The translations under genes were made by a program, and so were the position numbers. 64,000 bases of DNA from Mycobacterium xenopi (GTDB lineage: Bacteria; Actinomycetota; Actinomycetes; Mycobacteriales; Mycobacteriaceae): NCBI RefSeq assembly GCF_009936235.1, contig NZ_AP022314.1:1302001-1366000 (forward strand), read 5' to 3'. This document shows, piece after piece, positions 1-9,519 of this stretch (its first letter is position 1; each line of letters starts with the position of its first letter). The notes below the pieces were generated by a model. The model saw only the letters and a list, made by a program, of their open reading frames with translations, had not been told where the DNA came from and searched no databases.

Positions 1-268
1 CGACACTGGCGCCCACCTGGAATTCGCTGCCCCACGCGGCGAGCGGGCACAATTCCAGGAACGGGGAATCGGGGTCGACCAACAGCTCGATGCGTTCTCG
101 TGCGGTGAGCTTGCCGCGGGAATGATGGCGCTCGACGTACTTGGGGCCGCCACCCGCAAGCGCCTTGGCCAGCTCGCGGTCGATCTCGGCGAGCTTGGCG
201 GTCAGTGCAGTAGCTGCCTCGGTGTAGGTGGGCGAGGCCGGATCGAGGGTCGATTGCAGGACTGTCAT
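1..268 (-). CDS. accD2: Acyl-CoA carboxylase beta subunit (carboxyltransferase), N-terminal part, cut by the window edge
   Basis: About 89 N-terminal residues are present, starting at an ATG whose complement lies at 266-268; the rest is off the left edge. The segment PKYVERHHSRGKLTARERI followed by LVDPDSPFLEL is the typical start of propionyl/methylcrotonyl-type carboxyltransferase beta chains, which transfer carboxyl from carboxybiotin to an acyl-CoA. It is the last visible gene of a minus-strand operon after atuA-like and fadE13, the same order as M. tuberculosis Rv0976c-fadE13-accD2-accA2, so branched-chain or terpenoid acyl-CoA breakdown is the likely pathway. The symbol rests on synteny; only the N-terminus is seen. 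Confidence 0.9.
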   Translation of the reverse strand, partial: MTVLQSTLDPASPTYTEAATALTAKLAEIDRELAKALAGGGPKYVERHHSRGKLTARERIELLVDPDSPFLELCPLAAWGSEFQVGASV

Positions 269-317
269 CGCTACCGCCGACGATGCAGAGCGAAGTGATG
301 CGCAAGAGGCAAAGTGA

Positions 318-1462
<1,145 letters not shown>

Positions 1463-1466
<4 letters not shown>

Positions 1467-3159
1467 GGCAGCAGCCTTTCCGGGATGTCGACGTACCGGC
1501 TGCGCAGCCATTCTCCCAGCCCTTTGGCTTGCGGGTCGAAGCGCGCCTGGTAGGCCACGCCCTGGCCGAGGATGCCGTCGATGACGAAGTTCACCGCCCG
1601 AAGGTTGGGCAGCAGATGCCGGGTCACCGGCAGGTCGGCGGTCTCCGGCAGCAGTTGCCTCAGCAGGTCGACGGTTAGCGTGTGAGCCAGCCAGCGCCAC
1701 TGCTCATCGGTGCGCACCCAGACCCCGACATTGGCCGAACCGCCCTTGTCACCGCTGCGCGCACCGGCCACAACGCCCAGCGGCGCCCGGCGGGTGGGGC
1801 CGGCCGGCAGCGGCTCGGGCGGCGGCGGCTCGTCGGCCGGGGCGAGAACCAGGGTTTCGCTGGCACAAGGGATATCGACCCGTGTGCCGTCGGCGTGCAC
1901 GGCGACGTGCGGCACCTCGCCGGCGTCGACGTAGCCGGCGGTGAACACGCCGTAGACCTGGCCCTCGCCGGGCGGCGCGGTGACGGTAAAGCCCGGATAA
2001 CTCGCTAGCGCCAGTTCTACTGCCGCAGAGGAGAATTGACGGCCCACGTTGGCGGGGTCAGGGTCACGGACCACGCAGTGCAACAGCGCGCTGGCCGCTT
2101 CTTCGGTATCGGCGTCGACGTGATCGGTGCGCGCCAGCGTCCACTGCAGCTCGGCCGGTTTGGCCGTCAAGCTGGATTCGAGCTGCCGGCGCACCAGCTG
2201 GGCCTTGGCTTCGATGTCCAGCCCGGTCAGCACGAACGTCATCGAGTTGCGAAACCCGCCGATGCTGTTCAGCGACACCTTGTACGTCGGCGGCGGCGGT
2301 TCGCCGAGCACCCCGCTGATGCGCACCCGGTCGGTGCCGTCGTCCGAGAGCGCGATGCTGTCCATCCGCGCGGTGACATCCGGGTTGGCGTAGCGCGCGC
2401 CGGTGATCTCGTAGAGCAGCTGCGCGGTCACCGTGTCGACGCTGACCTGCCCACCGGTGCCGGGGTGCTTGGTGATCACCGAGGAACCGTCGGCATAGAT
2501 CTCGGCCAGCGGGAACCCGGCGTAGGTCAAATCGGGGATCTCGGTGAAAAACGCGTAGTTGCCGCCGGTGGCCTGGACTCCGCACTCGATGACGTGGCCG
2601 GCGACCACCGCGCCGGCGAGCCGGTCGTAATCGGTGCGGTCCCAGCCGAAGTGGGCGGCCGCCGGCCCGACGATCACCGAGGCGTCGGTCACCCGCCCGG
2701 TGACGACGACGTCGGCGCCGGACTTGAGGCAGTCGACGATGCCCCACGCACCCAGGTACGCGTTAGCGGTCAGCGGGTTGCCCAGCCCGAGCTCTTCGGC
2801 GCGCGGCAACAGATCGTCGCCTTCGACATGCGCCACCTGTACCGGTACGCCCAGACGCTGGGCCAATCCGCGCACCGCGTCGGCCAAGCCGCCGGGTTGA
2901 GCCCGCCGGCGTTGGCGACGATCCGCACCCCGCGGTCGTGGGCCAGCCCGAGGCATTCTTCTAGTTGGGTCAAAAACGTCTTGGCGTAACCGCGCTCCGG
3001 GTGCTTCATCTTGTCGCGGCCCAGGATCAACATGGTCAGCTCGGCCAGGTAGTCCCCGGTGACGTAGTCCAGCTCGCCGCCGGCGATCATCTCGCGCATC
3101 GCCGACAGCCGGTCGCCGTAGAAACCTGAACAGTTGCCGATGCGGACCGCCGAGCTCAT
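1463..3159 (-). CDS. AtuA-family (DUF1446) acyclic terpene utilisation protein, broken by one frameshift
   Basis: Matches M. tuberculosis Rv0976c in position and content. The first part (from ATG at 3159) reads SSAVRIGNCSGFYGDRLSAM and continues to VANAGGLNPA. From about 2890 the protein continues in another frame with GLADAVRGLAQRLGVPVQVA and runs to ERLLP at 1463. Restoring one G in a GCGGC motif near 2887-2892 gives an uninterrupted 565-residue protein, the expected length. AtuA domains occur in citronellol/geraniol and leucine-type catabolic operons; the exact reaction is not established. First gene of the operon leading to fadE13 and accD2. The frameshift is either a sequence error or a recent mutation. 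Confidence 0.8.
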
Positions 3160-3237
3160 TGGCGCCGCTCCCTCTCGTCGCCTCGCTTAACCATCGCCAC
3201 CGGCGCGCCCCACGCGCATCCCTCCTCCAGCCGCACC

Positions 3238-3253
3238 AACCAACCGGTAGGTT
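3238..3253. promoter_or_regulatory. Candidate TetR-type operator upstream of the atuA-fadE13-accD2 operon
   Basis: The 16-bp dyad AACCAACCGGTAGGTT pairs 14 of 16 positions with its own reverse complement and lies about 80 bp upstream of the first gene of the catabolic operon, in the 286-bp divergent gap to rpmF. Its shape (AACC..ACCGGT..GGTT) resembles operators of TetR regulators of acyl-CoA catabolism. The regulator is not in this window; the assignment is inference. Confidence 0.35.
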
Positions 3254-3445
3254 AGCGGGTACCGCGGGTGCCACGTCAAGGATGCCTGTTTGTCGGTGGT
3301 TTTGGTCACGTGCCGGCCAACGACTATCCTGAACAGCAATCGCCGCCGCCAATGCGGCCCGAGCCTGTAGTTAACGAGCAAAAGTGCGAGTGGGGTACGC
3401 GCTAACAACAGGCTCGGCATTACCTACGAGGAGTAAGGCCCGATC

Positions 3446-3619
3446 ATGGCTGTGCCCAAGCGCAGGACGTCGCGCGCGAACACCCGCAGCCGGCGCGCGC
3501 AGTGGAAAGCTGCCCGCCCCGAGCTTGTCAACGTCACCGTGGCCGGCCGGCAGCACAAGGTGCCCCGCCGCCTGCTCAAGGCCGCTCGCCTCGGGCTGCT
3601 CGATCTCGAGCGGCGCTAG
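3446..3619 (+). CDS. rpmF: 50S ribosomal protein L32 (cysteine-free form)
   Basis: A 57-residue basic protein starting AVPKRRTSRANTRSRRAQWK and ending RRLLKAARLGLLDLERR, the mycobacterial L32 signature. It has no Cys, so it is the zinc-independent type. The ATG at 3446 is preceded by GAGGAGTAAGG. It sits immediately before mprA, as in M. tuberculosis (Rv0979A). It is a component of the large ribosomal subunit. Confidence 0.95.
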   Translation: MAVPKRRTSRANTRSRRAQWKAARPELVNVTVAGRQHKVPRRLLKAARLGLLDLERR

Positions 3620-3710
3620 GTGCACCGCCCGCGTCGAACGTGCCACCACGGCGATATTGCCGCCGAGTTTGCGACGTAGCTCCACGTTCGGCGCACGAGG
3701 CGCCGAACGC

Positions 3711-3730
3711 TTCTCAGGTCGCTCTCAGGC
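3711..3730 (+). promoter_or_regulatory. MprA-box-like direct repeat upstream of mprA
   Basis: CTCAGG occurs at 3713-3718 and again at 3724-3729, an 11-bp period, 22 bp before the mprA start. MprA is known to bind loosely conserved 8-bp direct repeats and to activate its own operon. The same CTCAG/11-bp spacing recurs before pepD (5915-5930), which supports the call. Binding itself is inferred. Confidence 0.6.
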
Positions 3731-3751
3731 GATTGGATGACACTGGTGGCC

Positions 3752-4437
3752 GTGCGGATTCTTGTCGTTGATGACGATCGCGCCGTGCGCGAGTCGCTGC
3801 GCCGGTCGCTGTCGTTCAACGGCTACTCGGTGGCGTTGGCGGCGACGGTGTCGAGGCGCTCGACATGATCGCCAGCGATCGCCCCGACGCGGTGGTATTG
3901 GACGTCATGATGCCGCGGCTGGACGGCCTGGAAGTCTGCCGTCAGCTGCGCAGCACCGGCGACGACCTGCCGATCCTGGTGCTGACTGCACGTGATTCGA
4001 TCTCGGAGCGGGTGGCCGGTCTCGACGCCGGCGCCGACGACTACCTACCCAAGCCGTTTGCACTGGAAGAACTGCTGGCCCGCATGCGCGCCCTGTTGCG
4101 CCGCACCAAGCCCGACGACTCCGCGGAGTCGGCCGCGATGACGTTCTCCGACCTGACGCTGGACCCGGTCACTCGCGAAGTCACCCGCGGGGAACGTCAG
4201 ATCAGTTTGACGCGAACCGAATTCGCGTTGCTGGAGATGCTGATTGCCAATCCGCGACGGGTCTTGACCCGCAGCCGCATCCTCGAGGAGGTGTGGGGAT
4301 TCGACTTCCCCACCTCGGGCAACGCGCTGGAGGTCTATGTCGGGTATCTGCGTCGCAAGACCGAAGCCGGAGGAGAGCCGCGGCTGATCCACACCGTGCG
4401 CGGCGTGGGTTACGTGCTGCGCGAAACGCCACCCTGA
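3752..4437 (+). CDS. mprA: Response regulator MprA, apparent frameshift near 3840
   Basis: OmpR-type response regulator of the MprAB envelope-stress system. From GTG 3752 the frame reads VRILVVDDDRAVRESLRRSL, with the acidic DDD pocket, then breaks. From 3865 the rest continues in frame: VVLDVMMPRLDGLEVC (phospho-acceptor Asp), TARDSISERVAGLDAGADDY, KPF switch Lys, and a winged-helix DNA-binding domain ending in VRGVGYVLRETPP. Adding one G in GGCGGCGAC (3838-3846) rebuilds GDGVEALDMIA and a 228-residue protein, the normal length. The gene is needed for a complete two-component system, so an error in the sequence is the simplest reading. ATGA overlap with mprB. Confidence 0.88.
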
Positions 4438-5948
4438 TGTCACTGTTTCGCCGACGGCGCCGAGTTCCGCTGCGACCCACCACCTCGTTGTCGTTGCGGT
4501 GGCGGGTGATGCTGTTGGCGATGTCGATGGTGGCGATGGTGGTGGTGCTGATGGCAGCCGCCGTCTACGCGGTGATTTCGGCGGCGGCCTACAAGGAGAT
4601 CGACAACCAGCTGCAGAGCCGGGCGCAGATGCTGATCGCGAGCGGGTCGCTGGCGGCGGACCCCGCGAAAGCCATTGAGGGTACCGCTTATTCAGACGTC
4701 AATGCGATGCTGGTGAACCCGGGCCGATCGGTATACACCGCACATCAGGAAGGCCAGACACTTCCGGTAGGTGGGCCAGAGAAGGCGGTCATCCGCGGCG
4801 ACCTGTTCATGTCGCGGCGCACGGCCGGCGATCAGCGGGTGCTGGCGATCCATCTGCCGAACGGCAGTTCGCTGTTGATCTCCAAGAGCCTGGCGCCGAC
4901 CGACGCGGTCATGACGAAACTGCGCTGGGTGCTGCTGATTGTGGGTGGTGTCGGCGTCGCGGTCGCCGCGGTGGCCGGGGCGATGGTCATCCGGGCCGGG
5001 CTGCGCCCGGTGGCGCGGCTGACCGAAGCCGCCGAACGGGTGGCCCGCACCGACGACCTGCGGCCGATACCGGTGTTCGGCAGTGACGAATTAGCAAGGC
5101 TTACAGAGGCATTCAATTTGATGCTGCGAGCGTTGGCCGAGTCTCGGGAACGGCAGGCGCGGCTGGTCACCGACGCCGGTCACGAGCTGCGGACCCCGCT
5201 GACGTCGCTGCGCACCAACGTCGAACTGTTGATGGCCTCCATGGAGCCCGGTGCACCACCGCTGCCCGAGCAAGAAATGGTCGGCCTGCGTGCCGACGTA
5301 CTCGCCCAGATCGAGGAATTGTCAACTTTGGTCGGCGATTTGGTGGACCTCACCCGATACGACGCGGGCGAGGTGGTGCACGAACCGGTCGACATGTCCG
5401 ACGTCATCGACCGCAGCCTTGAGCGAGTTCGCAGGCGCCGCAACGATATCCAATTCGATGTGCACGTCATCCCGTGGCAGGTCCACGGCGACTCCGGCGG
5501 TTTGACGCGCGCCGTGCTGAACCTTTTGGACAACGCCGCAAAGTGGAGCCCGCCCGGTGGGCGGGTCGGCGTGACATTAAGACAGCTCGATCCCGCATAC
5601 GCCGAGCTGGTGGTGGCCGACAACGGTCCGGGGATCCCGCCGCATGAGCGCAGCCTGGTATTCGAGCGGTTCTTCCGCTCGGCGTCCGCGCGGGCGATGC
5701 CCGGATCAGGCCTGGGGCTCGCGATCGTCAAGCAGGTGGTGCTCAAACACGGTGGCGCGCTGCGGGTGGAAGATACCGTGCCGGGCGGTCAGCCCCCAGG
5801 CACGTCGATCTATGTGTTGCTTCCCGGGCGTCCGCTACCGGTTGCGCCCCACCCCGTTGACGGCGCCGGCCGCACCGCAGACTCGGGAAACTCTCTGAGT
5901 CCCGCGAACGTTGTCTCAGCGGATTCTCAGTCCACCCAGGCAGGGTAG
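4437..5948 (+). CDS. mprB: Sensor histidine kinase MprB
   Basis: A 503-residue membrane sensor kinase partner of MprA. Two membrane segments (about residues 27-47 and 162-184) flank an extracytoplasmic domain. They are followed by HAMP, the dimerisation box DAGHELRTPLTSL with His249 as phospho-acceptor, and an ATPase domain with NLLDNAAKWS (N box), VVADNGPGIP (G1), FERFFRS (F) and PGSGLGLAIVKQ (G2). ATG 4437 overlaps the mprA stop by one base, giving coupled translation. MprB senses surfactant and misfolded envelope protein, and in M. tuberculosis interacts with DnaK and regulates sigE and pepD. Confidence 0.96.
   Translation: MSLFRRRRRVPLRPTTSLSLRWRVMLLAMSMVAMVVVLMAAAVYAVISAAAYKEIDNQLQSRAQMLIASGSLAADPAKAIEGTAYSDVNAMLVNPGRSVYTAHQEGQTLPVGGPEKAVIRGDLFMSRRTAGDQRVLAIHLPNGSSLLISKSLAPTDAVMTKLRWVLLIVGGVGVAVAAVAGAMVIRAGLRPVARLTEAAERVARTDDLRPIPVFGSDELARLTEAFNLMLRALAESRERQARLVTDAGHELRTPLTSLRTNVELLMASMEPGAPPLPEQEMVGLRADVLAQIEELSTLVGDLVDLTRYDAGEVVHEPVDMSDVIDRSLERVRRRRNDIQFDVHVIPWQVHGDSGGLTRAVLNLLDNAAKWSPPGGRVGVTLRQLDPAYAELVVADNGPGIPPHERSLVFERFFRSASARAMPGSGLGLAIVKQVVLKHGGALRVEDTVPGGQPPGTSIYVLLPGRPLPVAPHPVDGAGRTADSGNSLSPANVVSADSQSTQAG
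5913..5931 (+). promoter_or_regulatory. MprA-box-like direct repeat upstream of pepD
   Basis: CTCAG at 5915-5919 and 5926-5930, 11 bp apart, overlapping the 3' end of mprB and 70 bp before pepD. It has the same arrangement as the repeat before mprA, fitting direct MprA control of pepD as known in M. tuberculosis. Confidence 0.55.
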
Positions 5949-6001
5949 TTGCGGTTACTGTTGAATCCGAAGCCCCATCCAAGAAAGAGCGACCCAGCGA
6001 C

Positions 6002-7338
6002 ATGACGAATCACCCGAGGTATTCGCCACCGCCGCAGCAGCCCGGATACCGTCCAGCGCCAAATCAGCCGACGGGCCCCGGCTATGTCGGCCCGGGCCCG
6101 CAGTACGACTGGCGCTTCGGCCAGCAGCCCCCTACCGCCAGCCATATGCTCCGTTCGGCGGAGCTGGGCAAGGCGCCCCGGTCGGGGCGCCTTCGCCGCT
6201 TTTCGGTGGTGTGGACCAAAAGCGTTCACGCACAGGGTTATTGGCGGTCGGTGCGTTGGCGATCGCGGTGGTATCGGCCAGCATCGGCGGGGGAGTGGCG
6301 TCGGTGGTCGAGCACGGGCAGCAGCCGGCGAGCAGTGCAGCCGGTGCGACGGTGGGCAGTGCGGCGCCTAGCGTGCCCGCGGCTAATGCGCCGGCGGGGT
6401 CGGTGGAGCAGGTCGCCGCCAAGGTGGTGCCCAGCGTGGTCATGCTGGAGACCGACCTGGGCCGGCAGTCCGAGGAGGGCTCGGGCATCATATTGTCGCC
6501 CGACGGGACAATCCTGACCAACAACCACGTCGTAGCCGCCGCCGCCAAAAACAGTCACGACATCGGCGCCAGCCCGCTGAAAACCACGGTGACTTTCTCC
6601 GACGGTCGCACCGCGCCGTTCACGGTGGTCGGCGCCGATCCGACTAGCGACATCGCGGTGGTGCGCGTTCAGGGCATGTCCGGGCTCAAACCGATCACGC
6701 TCGGTTCGTCGGCCAACCTGCGGGTGGGCCAACCCGTGGTGGCGGTCGGGTCGCCGCTGGGCTTGGAGGGCACCGTCACCACCGGCATCGTCAGCGCGCT
6801 CAACCGGCCGGTGTCCACGACGGGCGAGTCGGGTAACCAGAACACCGTGCTTGACGCCATCCAGACCGACGCCGCGATCAACCCCGGGAACTCTGGCGGC
6901 GCGCTGGTCAACATGAACGGCGATTTGATCGGCGTGAACTCGGCGATCGCGACCCTTGGCGCTGATTCTGCCGATGCGCAAAGCGGCTCGATCGGTCTGG
7001 GCTTCGCCATTCCGATCGACCAGGCCAAGCGCATCGCCGACGAACTGATCAGCACCGGCACGGCGTCACATGCCTCGCTGGGTGTGCAGGTGACCAGTGA
7101 CAAGGACACGCCGGGCGCCAAGGTGGTCGACGTGGTGCCCGACGGTGCGGCGGCTCGCGCGGGGCTGCCCAAGGACGTGACCATCACCAAGGTCGACGAC
7201 CGTCGGGTCAACGGCGCCGACGCCCTCGTCGCCGCGATCCGGTCGAAGGCTCCCGGCGACAAGGTCACGTTGACTTACCAGGATCCGGGCGGTGGCAGCC
7301 GGACCGTGCAGGTCACCCTCGGTAAGGCGGGCCAGTGA
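6002..7338 (+). CDS. pepD: HtrA-like serine protease PepD, apparent frameshift near 6130
   Basis: Periplasmic, membrane-anchored trypsin-fold protease with a PDZ domain. The N-terminal cytoplasmic tail (TNHPRYSPPPQQPG) is read from ATG 6002. At a C-run (6128-6132) the frame shifts to the one that encodes the rest: a transmembrane helix near LLAVGALAIAVVSASIGGG, catalytic His in LTNNHVV, Asp in TSDIAVVRV, Ser in NPGNSGGALV, then PDZ (SLGVQVTSDKDTPG). One extra C gives a 445-residue protein like M. tuberculosis Rv0983 (464 aa). The reading frame is also open upstream of 6002, so a longer N-terminus is possible. It degrades misfolded envelope proteins and feeds back on MprAB/SigE. Confidence 0.88.
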
Positions 7339-7372
7339 TGAGAGTCGGCGCGCCGTGGTCAGACTCCAGATA

Positions 7373-7378
7373 TACGGT
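7373..7378 (+). promoter_or_regulatory. -10 element (TACGGT) of moaB2
   Basis: TACGGT fits the mycobacterial TANNNT -10 and is followed by exactly 7 nt before ATG 7386, the leaderless arrangement repeated at many genes in this window. Confidence 0.5.
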
Positions 7379-7385
7379 GGCAGCT

Positions 7386-7880
7386 ATGGAACAGCGTGCG
7401 GGCATCGTCGGCAGGGCACTGGTTGTCGTGGTCGACGACCGCACCGCGCACGGCGACGAGGACCACAGCGGTCCGCTGGTCACTGAACTGCTCACCGAAG
7501 CCGGTTACGTGGTCGACGGTGTGGTCGCGGTCGCCGCCGACGAAGTGGAGATCCGCAACGCGTTGAACACCGCGGTAATCGGCGGGGTGGACCTGGTGGT
7601 GTCGGTCGGCGGCACCGGTGTGACGCCCCGCGACGTCACCCCGGAAGCCACCCGCGACATTCTGGACCGGGAAATCCTCGGGATCTCCGAAGCCATCCGG
7701 GCATCGGCGCTGTCCGCCGGCATCGTCGACGCCGGGTTGTCACGCGGGCTTGCCGGGATATCAGGTAGCACGCTGGTTGTCAACCTCGCCGGCTCGCGCT
7801 ATGCCGTGCGGGACGGAATGGCCACGCTGAATCCGCTGGCGGCGCAGATCATCGGCCAGCTGTCGAGTTTGGAGATTTAA
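7386..7880 (+). CDS. moaB2: Molybdopterin adenylyltransferase-like protein MoaB2
   Basis: MoCF-binding/MogA-fold protein of molybdenum cofactor synthesis. The motif VVSVGGTGVTPRDVTPEA is the substrate-binding signature of MoaB/MogA proteins, followed by EAIRASALSAG and GSTLVVNLAG. From ATG 7386 it is 164 residues; this start is chosen because a TANNNT -10 lies 7 nt upstream. The frame is also open from GTG 7335/ATG 7338, which overlaps the pepD stop (181 residues, as annotated in M. tuberculosis Rv0984), so both a leaderless and an operon-read form are possible. M. tuberculosis MoaB2 has been linked to SigE; that link is not testable here. Confidence 0.9.
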   Translation: MEQRAGIVGRALVVVVDDRTAHGDEDHSGPLVTELLTEAGYVVDGVVAVAADEVEIRNALNTAVIGGVDLVVSVGGTGVTPRDVTPEATRDILDREILGISEAIRASALSAGIVDAGLSRGLAGISGSTLVVNLAGSRYAVRDGMATLNPLAAQIIGQLSSLEI

Positions 7881-8016
7881 CTCCGGCTGTCGGGCCTTTT
7901 CAGCACCGGGTTGATACGCAATCGCGGTGAACACGCGCAACCGCGTGCCTGGGGGCATACCGTTCTTCGCGGCGGCATCATGTCGCCTCGCCATTCGCTG
8001 ACGGGAGGTGGCTCGC

Positions 8017-8460
8017 GTGTTCAAGGGATTCAAAGATTTTCTGATGCGCGGTGACGTGATCACCGTGGCTGTCGGTCTGGTGGTGGCCCTGGCCTTTTCG
8101 AACCTGGTGAAAGCGTTCACCGACAGTGTGATCAATCCGCTTGTCGCGGCCGCGCAGCCTCATCACCCCCTCGGGTTGGGTTGGCAACTCGGCGACGCGG
8201 GCAACAAGACCACCTTCTTGGACATCGGGGCATTCATCTCGGCGATCATCTACTTCGTCGTCTTCACGGCGGTGGTGTACTTGGTGATCGTGGTGCCCTA
8301 CCGGCATATCCAAAAACGCCGTGGAGTGACCGTATTCGGCGAGGAGCCTGCGACCAAGGCCTGCCCAGCATGTTTGTCCGACATTCCCGAGGCCGCCCAA
8401 AAGTGCAAGTACTGTGCCACCGAGCAACCCAAGACCAGCGAGGCGGTCAGTGCAGGGTAA
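8017..8460 (+). CDS. MscL-family mechanosensitive channel with C-terminal zinc ribbon
   Basis: A 147-residue protein with the MscL N-terminus FKGFKDFLMRGDVITVAVGL, first membrane helix, ADSxIxPL-like FTDSVINPLV, and second helix ISAIIYFVVFTAVVYLVIV. Unlike canonical MscL it ends in a CPACLSDIPEAAQKCKYC ribbon (C-x2-C-x10-C-x2-C). Start GTG 8017 is chosen over GTG 8008 because GGGAGG sits 8-10 nt upstream of 8017 and overlaps 8008. M. tuberculosis has mscL here on the other strand (Rv0985c), so this divergent version may have replaced it. Likely role: pressure-release channel; the zinc ribbon's role is unknown. Its 3' end overlaps the convergent SAF gene. Confidence 0.8.
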   Translation: MFKGFKDFLMRGDVITVAVGLVVALAFSNLVKAFTDSVINPLVAAAQPHHPLGLGWQLGDAGNKTTFLDIGAFISAIIYFVVFTAVVYLVIVVPYRHIQKRRGVTVFGEEPATKACPACLSDIPEAAQKCKYCATEQPKTSEAVSAG

Positions 8461-9100
8461 GGGTCACCGTGTGAACCAGGGCGGCGCCGGCCACCGCGTG
8501 CGCGGTGCGCGCCGGCAACGCGACGAGCACGACTCGGTCATCGTCGGTGGTGCCCGCCTTCGGTTTGGCCGAGACCAAAACCACGACGGCGTCCGTTGCC
8601 ACGACGCGGGGAGCCTCCTTCGAGTCCGTGTCGGACGCCGCCAAGATGTCGACGACATCACCGGGGCGAACCAGGTCGATCAGCGCGGGATCCGCCGGGT
8701 GCAGTGGCACGATCCGCGCACCGGGACCTGCCGTCGATTCGGCCAGCCGACTGCCTAGCAAGCGGACGTCGGTGAGCACCTCGCCCCGCCGGGTCGGTCC
8801 GGCCAGCGTCGAACCGACCACTCGCGCTACATCAGCGTGCGATCCGTCGGGAATTGTCGTCGTCAACCGTCTTTCGAGGCGCACATCCTCCGCTGACAAG
8901 GCAACGCCGGGGCTGAGGTCACGCGCTGCGACCACGACGTCTGCCCGGTCGCCCTCGGGGTTGGAGCGCATCGCCGCGACACCTGCCAAGACGACCAGGA
9001 CGGCGGCCGCAACGCGGCGAGCCAGCACGGTCCTGGTCCAGTCGGGACGCAGTGCCTGTGTGAGCTGGCTCAGCAGCGACGGGTTCAGCGACTCGCGCAC
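8447..9100 (-). CDS. SAF-domain membrane protein (Rv0990c-like)
   Basis: 217 residues: a short cytoplasmic N-terminus, one membrane segment (about 28-44, VAAAVLVVLAGVAAM), then a SAF/CpaB-like domain with VVVAARDLSPGVALSAEDV and TRRGEVLTDVRLLG. SAF domains in RcpC/CpaB act in Flp pilus assembly; here no pilus genes are nearby, so function is open. Matches M. tuberculosis Rv0990c in content and position, upstream of Rv0991c on the same strand. GTG start 9100. Confidence 0.85.
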   Translation of the reverse strand: MRESLNPSLLSQLTQALRPDWTRTVLARRVAAAVLVVLAGVAAMRSNPEGDRADVVVAARDLSPGVALSAEDVRLERRLTTTIPDGSHADVARVVGSTLAGPTRRGEVLTDVRLLGSRLAESTAGPGARIVPLHPADPALIDLVRPGDVVDILAASDTDSKEAPRVVATDAVVVLVSAKPKAGTTDDDRVVLVALPARTAHAVAGAALVHTVTLTLH

Positions 9101-9167
9101 GCCGCAACGCTAGGCGCGACGCCATGGCCGTGGTGCCCGGTCGCGGCACCGGGCTGTGGATAACCTC

Positions 9168-9461
9168 CTACGCTGCCGCCGTGCTCGAGGACGCGCTCGA
9201 CTTCTCGGTCGAGCTGTTCTTTTCGCTTGCGGTCGATTCACTCGAACTCTTCTCGCCCGAACCGTTGGTCGAGCTCTTCGCCGACTCGCGGCTGTCGGTG
9301 CGGTAAAAGCCGCTGCCCTTGAACACCACACCGACGGAGTTGAAAATCTTGCGCAGCCGGCCGGAGCAACGCTGGCAGGTAGTCAGCGCGTCATCAGTGA
9401 AGGCCTGCACGACGTCGAAGCGGTTGTCGCATTCGGTGCACGCGTAGCTGTAGGTCGGCAC
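9168..9461 (-). CDS. FmdB-type zinc-ribbon protein, redox-regulated chaperone Rv0991c (Ruc) homologue
   Basis: 97 residues from GTG 9461: PTYSYACTECDNRFDVVQ begins an FmdB zinc ribbon with two CxxC pairs (CTEC, CQRC). It is followed by a disordered Ser/Glu/Lys-rich tail ending SSASSSTAAA. GGAGG lies 5 nt before the GTG, which rules out the longer frame to 9494. In M. tuberculosis this protein is a chaperone switched on when its zinc cysteines are oxidised, working with the Hsp70 system. The conserved cysteines support the same role. Confidence 0.9.
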   Translation of the reverse strand: MPTYSYACTECDNRFDVVQAFTDDALTTCQRCSGRLRKIFNSVGVVFKGSGFYRTDSRESAKSSTNGSGEKSSSESTASEKNSSTEKSSASSSTAAA

Positions 9462-9519
9462 GGAAACCTCCGAGTGTCTGAGCCTGGTTAGCACTCTAGC
9501 GTCTTAAGTGCTAGAACCG

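Noticed and set aside
6211..7338. PepD starting at ATG 6211 without the N-terminal tail
   Set aside because: The upstream Pro/Gln-rich tail matches known PepD proteins on both sides of one missing C, so a frameshifted full-length gene is the better reading.
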